Assembly (NCBI GenBank): GCA_016295275.1
Contig: JAEDLN010000162.1
Location: forward strand, 1 to 5,439
DNA length: 5,439 nt
Source: Kiritimatiellia bacterium
GTDB lineage: Bacteria; Verrucomicrobiota; Kiritimatiellia; RFP12; UBA3636
Direction: 5' to 3'
Below the pieces are notes generated by a model. The model was not told the DNA's origin. It saw only the letters and a program-made list of their open reading frames with translations, and ran no database searches. Shown in pieces: positions 1-5,439 of the stretch (position 1 is its first letter; every line of letters begins with the position of its first letter). The position numbers and the translations under genes were made by a program.

Positions 1-152
1 CCGAAGCGGGAAGGAAGGCTGCGTGCGCTGAAGCCGGAGAAGGAAGGTTCCGTGCGTTGGCCGGAGGAAAAATCCGGGAGGAAGGCATCAGGTCGGCCTT
101 TGGTTTCGTCCGGCGGAATTTCGGGCGAGCATGAATCGGGGTTTGGCTTCAT
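1..152 (-). CDS. Partial reading frame after exbB, expected position of exbD/tolR
   Basis: A frame opens with ATG at 152-150 and overlaps the exbB stop by an ATGA junction. It stays open for 50 codons to the left edge. Verrucomicrobial and many other ExbB genes are followed by ExbD/TolR, a single-span inner-membrane partner of the proton channel, so position argues for that role. The visible residues do not confirm it. They are polar and rich in Pro, Ser and Arg (start MKPNPDSCSPEIPPDETKGR), with no membrane segment and none of the usual ExbD wording near the first transmembrane helix, which normally lies within the first 20 to 40 residues. It could be an ExbD with a long cytoplasmic N-terminal tail, a different protein, or a chance frame with the true start beyond the window. 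A second minus frame starting with ATG near 93 is also open to the edge. The imperfect repeat at 11-65 lies inside and is not in phase with the codons. Confidence 0.45.
   Translation of the reverse strand, partial: MKPNPDSCSPEIPPDETKGRPDAFLPDFSSGQRTEPSFSGFSARSLPSRF
11..65. repeat. Two imperfect direct repeats, about 28 bp each
   Basis: Two copies, at 11-38 and 40-65, share the blocks AAGGAAGG, CGTGCG and GCCGGA in the same order. The start-to-start distance is 29 bp, which is not a multiple of three, so the copies would be read in different frames of any protein. A weaker trace of the block (AGGAAGG) occurs near 79-85. It may be part of a longer repeat beyond the left edge, or local drift in a GGAA-rich stretch. 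Confidence 0.5.
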
Positions 153-805
153 GGCGTTTCGGTTCCGGATTTGGAAGCGTCGGTCGGCCGCGTTGTTTTT
201 CCGTACAGGGATTCGAGCATACGGATATTTTGCGAGCACGCCTCTTTCATATCGATGATGAGCCGGTCGATTTTAACGAGCAGGAGATTGAAGCCGAAGT
301 GAGCGGGGATGGCGACGATCAGGCCGCCGGCGGTTGTAATTGCGGCGGTAATGAGCGCATCGGCGACGGTAGAGGTTTCGACGAGGGGGAGGTTTGCGCG
401 GTAGGCGATCAGCGCCTTCAGGATACCGAGAACGGTACCGAGGAGTCCGAGAAGCGGGGTTGTCTGGGCGATGAGCGACAGGAGGGAGAGGCGGCGTTCC
501 ATGCGTGCGATTTCGGAGCGACCGGCCTGGTCCAGTTCGAGAACCAGGGTAGCGCGGGGATCGTTGCGGTGATGGATGGCGACGGCGGTCAGGCGAGCGA
601 CGGGGCCGGGCGTTTCCTCGCAGAGGGTGACGGCCTCGGTGATATATCCGCGTTGAAGGGAATTGAAGATGCCATGGAGGAAATCGCGCACGTCGATACG
701 GGCCCGATGGAGTTGCAGGGAGCGTTCCAGGTAGACGGCTGCGGCGATGATGCCGAGGGCGATGATGATGAGGAGGACGGGACCCCCGAGCGAGTAGAGC
801 GTCAT
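149..805 (-). CDS. exbB: MotA/TolQ/ExbB-type proton channel protein
   Basis: This 218-residue protein has the size and plan of ExbB/TolQ, the multimeric inner-membrane channel that uses the proton gradient to drive a periplasmic partner (TonB or TolA systems). Residues 5-26 form a first membrane helix. A cytoplasmic domain covers about 27-105. A second helix at 109-132 carries the conserved TTPLLGLLGTVLGI wording, and a third at about 150-177 carries TTAGGLIVAIPA. By recalled alignment to E. coli ExbB, Thr124 and Thr158 match Thr148 and Thr181, while the Glu176 position seems to be Thr153, with Asp149 one helical turn earlier. The ATG overlaps the stop of the TPR gene as ATGA and has no Shine-Dalgarno sequence in front, which suggests translational coupling. 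The stop overlaps the next frame in the same way. The family call is firm. Whether it works as ExbB, TolQ or in a dedicated system cannot be told from this gene alone. Confidence 0.93.
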   Translation of the reverse strand: MTLYSLGGPVLLIIIALGIIAAAVYLERSLQLHRARIDVRDFLHGIFNSLQRGYITEAVTLCEETPGPVARLTAVAIHHRNDPRATLVLELDQAGRSEIARMERRLSLLSLIAQTTPLLGLLGTVLGILKALIAYRANLPLVETSTVADALITAAITTAGGLIVAIPAHFGFNLLLVKIDRLIIDMKEACSQNIRMLESLYGKTTRPTDASKSGTETP

Positions 806-3525
806 GGTTTGGAAGGGGATTCGGAGGAGTTGGAGAGAGACAGTTGGCGTGCGGCCTCATTGGCGGCGGGAAGACCGGATTGAGCGAGGCGTCGAAGCAG
901 AGCGTTCGCCTGATCGTATGCGTTTTCGAGGCGCAGGATATCTGCGGCGGCGAAGACGGCTCGGGCGTACCAGACGGCATCGGTGGGGCGAAGGGACTTT
1001 TCGAACGGCAAGATTACGCCCTTGTAATAGAGGTCCCGTGCGGATTCGAGGCGGTTCAGTTTTTCGAGGGACCGGGCGATTTTGTATTGGCATTCGAGTG
1101 TGAATCCGAGAGAATCGCAAGCGGGGAGCCGGAGAGCGGTTCGATAGGCCTCGATGGATTCGTTGTACCGATCGGGCTTGTCGCCGGCGAGCGTAAAGAA
1201 GCAATCGCCCTTCCGGATGGTTGAGCGCAAGACGAGTTCTTCGGAGGCGGCGGGATTGGCGGCGACCTGAGCGAAGAGCAATGCGGCCTCATCGAAAGCC
1301 AGGAGTTGGCAGTTGGCTTCCGCTTGGACAAAGCGGATTGCGGGGATATTCCGGGAGGTCGGGAATTGTTGGATTAGGCGGGCGGCGAGGCGGGTCGCTT
1401 GGCTAAATTGGTTTGCGCGAAAAGCGGCAATGGCGGCGTGGTGGAGAGCCCATTCGGTCTGTGGGATGTCGTAGGCGTCGGCGAATTCGGCAAACAGGGA
1501 TGACGCGAGTGCGTAATCGCCATCGTTGAATGCGCGGGAAGCGCGCCAGAAGCGGGCATCCGGCATCCATTGGGAATGGGGGTAGGCGTTGGTAAAGGAC
1601 TCGTATGCGGCGATTGCTTCGGGCACCCGGTCGAGGGCGACCAGCGTCTGCGGGCGGAGAGCGGCGGCTTCTTCGGCGATGGTTCCGGGGGTTGGGAGTG
1701 CGGCGGCCAGGTCGAGGGAAGCGAGGGCCTCTGCGAAGTTTCCGAGGCGTTGCTGCAGGATGGCGACGGAGAGGGCGGCGGATGCCTGGATGGTGAATTC
1801 TTCGGTTTCCTCGGAATGGGCGGTCCGGGTATTGTCAGGGGCGGTGTTTTTCTCTTGGCCTTCGGCCGTGGAATCGATCTCGACGCTGTCGGTGGAGACG
1901 ACGGACCGGTTTGTCGCCAGTTTTTTGTTCAATTCGGAGGCTTGTCGGAAAAGGTCGATGGCGCGACGGAGTTGCGGTGCGGCGTTAGCGATGCCATCTG
2001 TTCCGGCATTGGAGGAAGCGGTCAGTTGGGCGGCTCGAAAGAGGGCGGTAGCGGCTTCGGCGGTAAAGGGATATTTGGCGGGCAGATCGAGAAATGCGCG
2101 GATGGCGGCCGCGGGATCGAGCGGCACGAGGCATTCGGCGGCGAGGAGGTCGGCGGAGGCTCTCAGGGGGGAGGCCGGGTTGGCTTGGTTGAGGCGGGCG
2201 AGGGTATCGGTTGCCTGGCGGTAGAACCCGCCAAGCCGTTGTTCGTCGGCTGCTTTGTACAGGGCCGTTTCGTAGAGAAGGCTATCGGGGGAAGAGAGTT
2301 CGGCGACGCGCAGGAATGCATTGGAGGCCTCGGTGTGGAGATTGAGGCGTGCGTAGGCGTCGGCGCGGAGCTGTTGAAGCGCGGCCTCGATTGCGGGATC
2401 TGCGACAAAGGAGGCGAGATGGAGGTTCATCAAGGAGAGCGCGGTTTGCGGGCGGTCGCACTTCAAGGCGCGTTCCGCGGCCGTTCGGATTTGTTGGGCG
2501 ACCGTCGGATTTCGCGGATAGGAAGCGATGAGGCGTCGAGCCAGTTCGAGGGCCTCTTCGTTTCGGTCGTATTGCGCCAAGAGTCGCAAGTATGCGCCTT
2601 GGCATTCGAGTTTTGTTTCGGGTTCGGAGGAAAGGTCGATGGCCGCCCGTGCGAGATCGAGGACGTCATCGAGCGGGGTTCCGGCGTCGGCGCGGAGCAA
2701 TGCGGTAGCGGCGAGAGCGGTTGCGCGGGTATCCCGGGAGATTTCGCGATTGGCGGCGGGAACGGCTGCGAGGGCGATCAGGGCATTGGAGGAGGCGCCG
2801 ATTCCGGTATAGGCGCGGGCGAGCAAGAGGGCGGCGGGAGCCGTTGTTTCGACGTTGTTTGTGACGGCTGTCAGCGGGGTCAGCAGTTCGATTGCCTCGT
2901 GATATTGACGGGAGGAAAGGAGCAGACCTGCGAGATCGAGTGCGATGCTGTTCTGATCGGCGTCGGCGGCGGTCTTCGCCTCGCGCAAGACGGCCGATGC
3001 CTCGGCGGGGCGTCCGGCGGCGGCGAGGGCATAGGCGTGATCCCGCAAGGCGGGTTGAGCGAGCAGGGAGTCTGAGGGAAGTCGCGAACGGAGATGCTCC
3101 AGAAGGGGAATTGCCTCGGCGTGTCGACCGAGTGCGGAGAGGGCTCGCGCACGGTAATAATCGGCGGGATTTTTCGGGGTATCGTCCGGCACGGAATCGA
3201 GCCATGCGAGAAAGTCTTCCGGCGCGAGGATGCGCTCTTGGGCGGCGGCCTTCAAGGTAAAGGCGGATTCGCGTTCGGAGGTTGTCGCAGATGCGGACAA
3301 GGCTTCATCGGCGGCATTGGATGCGATGGAAGGAAGACCGTCGCGCAGGGCGGAGACGGCGGTTTCCGCGGGGGAGACGATTTGGGGAGAAAGGTTGCCG
3401 ACCGGATCGGCGAAAGCATGGCCGCAAGAGAAGAACAGGAGAGCCGGAAGCGCGATGCCGAGTCCGGGCATCGCTCTCCGGCGGGTAATCGGAAACGCTT
3501 TTCGTTTTGGAATGCGGTTAGTCAT
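802..3525 (-). CDS. Large exported TPR-repeat protein
   Basis: I place the start at ATG 3525, giving 907 residues. The N-terminus looks like a signal peptide: a basic region (residues 4-17, with Arg15-Arg16-Arg17), a hydrophobic core at about 20-33 and an AFA|DP cleavage site after residue 39. The rest is Ala- and Leu-rich helical repeats of TPR type, for example near 123-150, 233-256, 310-337, 421-450, 584-610, 622-648, 655-683, 695-722, 729-757 and 810-835. The segments at about 640-757 resemble the periplasmic TPR arrays of BamD/YbgF-like proteins. A polar, acidic insert at about 532-577 interrupts the array. The protein probably sits in the periplasm as a scaffold or adaptor, which fits the ExbB gene that follows. 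The start overlaps the uxaC stop by 8 bp. An alternative ATG at 3471 has GGAGAG in front, but the resulting signal peptide would lack its basic region. An open extension upstream to 3612 lies inside uxaC and is not believed. The exact function is unknown. Confidence 0.85.
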   Translation of the reverse strand: MTNRIPKRKAFPITRRRAMPGLGIALPALLFFSCGHAFADPVGNLSPQIVSPAETAVSALRDGLPSIASNAADEALSASATTSERESAFTLKAAAQERILAPEDFLAWLDSVPDDTPKNPADYYRARALSALGRHAEAIPLLEHLRSRLPSDSLLAQPALRDHAYALAAAGRPAEASAVLREAKTAADADQNSIALDLAGLLLSSRQYHEAIELLTPLTAVTNNVETTAPAALLLARAYTGIGASSNALIALAAVPAANREISRDTRATALAATALLRADAGTPLDDVLDLARAAIDLSSEPETKLECQGAYLRLLAQYDRNEEALELARRLIASYPRNPTVAQQIRTAAERALKCDRPQTALSLMNLHLASFVADPAIEAALQQLRADAYARLNLHTEASNAFLRVAELSSPDSLLYETALYKAADEQRLGGFYRQATDTLARLNQANPASPLRASADLLAAECLVPLDPAAAIRAFLDLPAKYPFTAEAATALFRAAQLTASSNAGTDGIANAAPQLRRAIDLFRQASELNKKLATNRSVVSTDSVEIDSTAEGQEKNTAPDNTRTAHSEETEEFTIQASAALSVAILQQRLGNFAEALASLDLAAALPTPGTIAEEAAALRPQTLVALDRVPEAIAAYESFTNAYPHSQWMPDARFWRASRAFNDGDYALASSLFAEFADAYDIPQTEWALHHAAIAAFRANQFSQATRLAARLIQQFPTSRNIPAIRFVQAEANCQLLAFDEAALLFAQVAANPAASEELVLRSTIRKGDCFFTLAGDKPDRYNESIEAYRTALRLPACDSLGFTLECQYKIARSLEKLNRLESARDLYYKGVILPFEKSLRPTDAVWYARAVFAAADILRLENAYDQANALLRRLAQSGLPAANEAARQLSLSNSSESPSKP

Positions 3526-4927
3526 GAAAGCCGAAATAGTTGGCGGCATTGTCGTGGCAGACGGCGCGAACGAGGGCGCCGACGAGCGGCAGATCATTCG
3601 GGAGCAGGCCACGGTCGATTTCGTCTCCGAGGAGTTGGCAGAGGATGCGGCGGAAGTATTCGTGCCGGGTATAGCTGAGGAAAGAACGGGAATCGGTCAG
3701 CATTCCGACGAACCGGTACAGCAGGCCGAGTTGCGAAACCGTTTCGAGTTGGCGTTTCATGCCATCCATTTGATCGTTGAACCACCATCCGGAGCCCATT
3801 TGGATTTTCCCGGGGACGGGGGCGCGTTGGAAGCAGCCGGCGAGAGACATGACAAGTTCGTTGTCGCGGGGGTTCAGGGAGTAGAGGATGGTTCTGGGAA
3901 GGAGGTCCTGTCGGTCGAGCGTATCGAGGATTTTTGCGAGCGGGGCGGCGACGTTCCAGTCTCCGATGGCATCGGCGCCGGCGTCGGGGCCGTAGATTTG
4001 GAAGAGTCTCGTGCTATTGTTCCGGATGACATTGAAATGGAGTTGCCATGTCCAGTCTGCCCGGGCGTCCATTTCGCCGCAGAGGATCAGGAGCCGGGAG
4101 CGGAAACGGGCCTCTTCATCCGGCGTTGGGGTTTTTCCGCTGCGCGCCTTTTCGAAGATGGCGGCCATTTCGGAATCGGTGCAGGGCTGGGCGAGGACGG
4201 CGTTCAGTCCGTAATCGGAGAGGCGGCAGTTGTGCGCGGCGAAGAAGTCGTGGCGTTTTTGGAGGGCTTCGATAAAATCGTCGAAGGAGGCGATGGTTTG
4301 GTTTGCGGCGGCGGCGAGGCGATCGACCCATTCATTCCAAGCGGAAGGATTGCCGATGGCAAATCCGCGATCCGGGCGCCAAGCGGGGAGGACACGCACA
4401 TGGAACGAGTCGTCCTTTGCAATCGCTTCATGGAAGGAAAGGGAATCGACCGGATCGTCTGTCGTGCAGACGGTTTCGACATGGGAGGCTTTCATGAGAC
4501 CGCGGGCGGAAAAGCCGGGTGTTTCGCAGACGGCTTTTGCGCGATCCCAGATGGTCTGGGCCGTATCGCCGGAAAGCAGAAGATCGTCAATGCCGAAGTA
4601 TCGCGCCAATTCGAGGTGGCACCAGTGGTACATGGGATTGCGAAGCGCATGCGGCATGGCCTCGGCGAATTTTTGGAATTTTTCGCGTCCCGTGGCATTT
4701 CCGGTGATGAATTTCTCGGAAATTCCATCGGAGCGCATGACGCGCCACTTGTAGTGGTCGGCTCCCAGCCAAGCGTCTGCGATATCAGTCCAGCGCCGAT
4801 CTTCTGCGATTTCCGCGGGGGGAAGATGGCAATGGTAGTCGATGATTGGAAGAGATTCCGCGTATTCGTGATAAAGAATTTGCGCAGAGCGGGAGGACAG
4901 CAGAAAATCCGGATGGATGAACTTCAT
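3518..4927 (-). CDS. uxaC: Uronate isomerase (glucuronate isomerase)
   Basis: UxaC (EC 5.3.1.12) converts D-glucuronate to D-fructuronate and D-galacturonate to D-tagaturonate, the first cytoplasmic step of hexuronate breakdown. The 469-residue product matches the usual length of about 470. Conserved pieces are plain: DYHCH at 30-34, a metal-site motif of this amidohydrolase-fold family; YHWCHLEL; CTTDDPVDSL; VLPAWRPD; RNNSTRLF and GPDAG; YSLNPRDNE; and near the C-terminus GSGWWFNDQMDGMKRQL followed by FVGMLTDSRSFLSYTRHEYFRRIL. The start ATG at 4927 gives MKFIHPDF, the normal family beginning. The same frame is open upstream to the right edge, but that part is basic, low in complexity and unlike the family. 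No Shine-Dalgarno sequence precedes the ATG. The stop overlaps the TPR gene by 8 bp. No other hexuronate genes (uxaA, uxaB, uxuA, uxuB, kdgK) lie in the window. Confidence 0.97.
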   Translation of the reverse strand: MKFIHPDFLLSSRSAQILYHEYAESLPIIDYHCHLPPAEIAEDRRWTDIADAWLGADHYKWRVMRSDGISEKFITGNATGREKFQKFAEAMPHALRNPMYHWCHLELARYFGIDDLLLSGDTAQTIWDRAKAVCETPGFSARGLMKASHVETVCTTDDPVDSLSFHEAIAKDDSFHVRVLPAWRPDRGFAIGNPSAWNEWVDRLAAAANQTIASFDDFIEALQKRHDFFAAHNCRLSDYGLNAVLAQPCTDSEMAAIFEKARSGKTPTPDEEARFRSRLLILCGEMDARADWTWQLHFNVIRNNSTRLFQIYGPDAGADAIGDWNVAAPLAKILDTLDRQDLLPRTILYSLNPRDNELVMSLAGCFQRAPVPGKIQMGSGWWFNDQMDGMKRQLETVSQLGLLYRFVGMLTDSRSFLSYTRHEYFRRILCQLLGDEIDRGLLPNDLPLVGALVRAVCHDNAANYFGFHD

Positions 4928-4973
4928 GGCGAATCGAAACGAATGGGGATCGGTTAAAATTGCATTTGACGAA

Positions 4974-5002
4974 AGAATAACAGAAAACGGGCAAAATCCA
5001 AA
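4974..5002 (-). promoter_or_regulatory. Weak candidate promoter for the uxaC operon
   Basis: On the minus strand a TATTCT hexamer (4979-4974) is preceded by TGT, an extended -10 pattern. A poor -35 (TTTGGA, 5002-4997) lies 17 bp upstream. The stretch from 4928 to 5000 is noticeably richer in A and T than its surroundings, as expected of a promoter and leader. Transcription would begin about 40 bases before the uxaC start. Matches are only partial, and promoter consensus in this organism is not known. A short imperfect palindrome around TGCA (4958-4967) lies near the predicted start of transcription and could be a regulator site, but it does not resemble the E. coli ExuR/UxuR operator. Confidence 0.25.
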
Positions 5003-5078
5003 GCCGATCTGCGGGTGTCGGGGAGAATGGTGCGAAACGCCGGGAAAGGCGGGGTATGAAGGGGCGCATTCGATGTGC

Positions 5079-5097
5079 GGAAATCGGGACGATTTCC
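5079..5097. other. Perfect 8-bp inverted repeat with 3-base loop
   Basis: GGAAATCG (5079-5086) and CGATTTCC (5090-5097) are exact reverse complements separated by GGA. On the minus strand the hairpin starts at the TAG stop (5099-5097) of the possible small upstream frame and lies about 150 bases before uxaC. No T-run follows on either strand, so it is not a classical intrinsic terminator. It could be a terminator without a U tract, an operator for a dimeric regulator, or an mRNA-stabilising hairpin. Confidence 0.55.
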
Positions 5098-5439
5098 TAC
5101 CGATGCAGCATGCGGGAACACGGCGTTTGCCTTTTCCGGCCTCTCTTTGGCACGGCGGGATGGAGTTGCGAGTGTTGCGAGGGAAAGGGAGGAGTACACG
5201 CGAAGGATCCGTCCGGCGGCTTGTGCGCGTCCTTTTTGTTTTGTTCGACGGCAACGGTTTCTTCTTGCGGGGCATTTCGGGAAAGGATACAACAGCGGAA
5301 AGTCTTCTTGGCGTCGATGTATTCGGAGTCGGGCAATCGACGATGTTCCGCTTTGAGAGGTTTCGGCCACCACGGGCAATGGGGCGCGGCGGCGCGGGTG
5401 CGGCGCGGGGGTGCGGCGCGGGTGCGGCGCGGGGGTGCG
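5097..5439 (-). CDS. Possible C-terminal part of a small hypothetical protein
   Basis: One minus-strand frame is open from the right edge to a TAG at 5099-5097, about 114 codons. The middle part reads like protein, with HCPWWPKPLKAEHRR followed by LPDSEYIDAKKTF and, later, EETVAVEQNKKDAHKPPDG. Codons in this part favour C or G in the third position. A perfect hairpin begins exactly at the stop. The part before it would be Arg/Pro/Ala repeats encoded by the 24-bp tandem repeat, and no ATG start is seen inside the window (only TTG near 5336). Against the call, the other two minus frames are also open through most of this stretch, so openness has little weight, and I recognise no family. Confidence 0.2.
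   Translation of the reverse strand, partial: APPRRTRAAPPRRTRAAAPHCPWWPKPLKAEHRRLPDSEYIDAKKTFRCCILSRNAPQEETVAVEQNKKDAHKPPDGSFACTPPFPSQHSQLHPAVPKRGRKRQTPCSRMLHR
5391..5438. repeat. GC-rich 24-bp tandem repeat, nested 11+13 units
   Basis: The segment is two exact copies of a 24-bp unit (5391-5414 and 5415-5438). Each unit is itself an 11-mer GGCGCGGGTGC followed by a 13-mer that differs only by two additional G residues (GGCGCGGGGGTGC). The repeat reaches the window edge and probably continues. Since 24 is a multiple of three, any reading frame through it encodes an 8-residue period (for example RTPAPHPR on the minus strand), so it could be intergenic or a repetitive protein segment. Confidence 0.85.

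Larger units (their letters stand above)
4928..5390. other. Upstream region of uxaC, no confident gene
   Basis: About 460 bp without a gene I can defend. It holds the AT-richer leader and weak promoter next to uxaC, the hairpin at 5079-5097 and the uncertain small frame described separately. A plus-strand frame at 5075-5356 is Arg-rich and has no recognisable content. No tRNA or convincing intrinsic terminator was seen. Confidence 0.5.

Noticed and set aside
131..883. Plus-strand frame of 250 codons opposite exbB
   Set aside because: exbB on the minus strand has clear family motifs and membrane helices. The plus frame is acidic and Gly-rich without any motif.
1570..3075. Plus-strand frame of 501 codons inside the TPR gene
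   Set aside because: It is a very Gly-rich antisense shadow of Ala/Leu/Arg codons with no motif. The minus-strand TPR reading has a signal peptide, repeats and overlapping neighbours.
3230..4957. Plus-strand frame of 575 codons opposite uxaC and the start of the TPR gene
   Set aside because: It is antisense to a firmly identified, conserved gene. Its Gly/Asp/Glu/Val-rich composition is what the complement of GC-biased codons gives, and it has no recognisable domain.
5199..5236. Possible intrinsic terminator ending in the T-run at about 5232-5236 on the plus strand
   Set aside because: Only the outer AAGGA/TCCTT pair matches and the inner stem does not pair well, so no stable GC-rich hairpin directly precedes the T-run.
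4954..5379. Minus-strand frame of 141 codons upstream of uxaC
   Set aside because: It depends on a TTG start or on the repeat at the edge, has low-complexity Arg/Pro/Ser content, runs through the AT-richer leader close to the uxaC start and shows no motif.
4928..5439. N-terminal extension of uxaC through the open upstream frame
   Set aside because: The extension is basic, Pro/Arg/Ser-rich and unlike the family. The ATG at 4927 gives the normal length and N-terminal wording, so the open frame probably reflects high GC content.

Overview
The window reads almost entirely on the minus strand. It looks like part of a GC-rich Gram-negative bacterial genome. The closest fit I can suggest is Verrucomicrobiota (Opitutae-like): the glucuronate isomerase has the wording I associate with that group, a long TPR protein sits beside an ExbB-type proton channel gene, and Shine-Dalgarno sequences are weak or absent. 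This taxonomic guess comes from recall, not from a search.

Layout from right to left, in the direction of transcription. Positions 5439 to about 4928 form an upstream region. It has a GC-rich 24-bp tandem repeat at the right edge, a possible C-terminal fragment of a small Cys/Trp-containing protein, a perfect 8-bp hairpin, and an AT-richer leader with a weak promoter candidate. Next is uxaC (4927 to 3518), a complete and well conserved uronate isomerase. It overlaps by 8 bp a 907-residue exported TPR-repeat protein (3525 to 802). That gene overlaps by an ATGA junction a MotA/TolQ/ExbB proton channel subunit (805 to 149). A second ATGA junction leads into a reading frame that starts at 152 and leaves the window at the left edge, in the place where an ExbD/TolR partner is expected.

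The three overlaps suggest one transcript and translational coupling. The TPR protein, ExbB and the next frame would form an envelope module that uses the proton gradient of the inner membrane. UxaC is a cytoplasmic enzyme of hexuronate breakdown. Why it is coupled to this module is the main open question. One hypothesis is that the module energises uptake of uronate-containing polymers or oligomers; chance operon assembly is the plain alternative. I see no RNA genes, CRISPR arrays, insertion sequences or phage genes. The long open frames on the plus strand opposite uxaC and the TPR gene appear to be codon-bias shadows.
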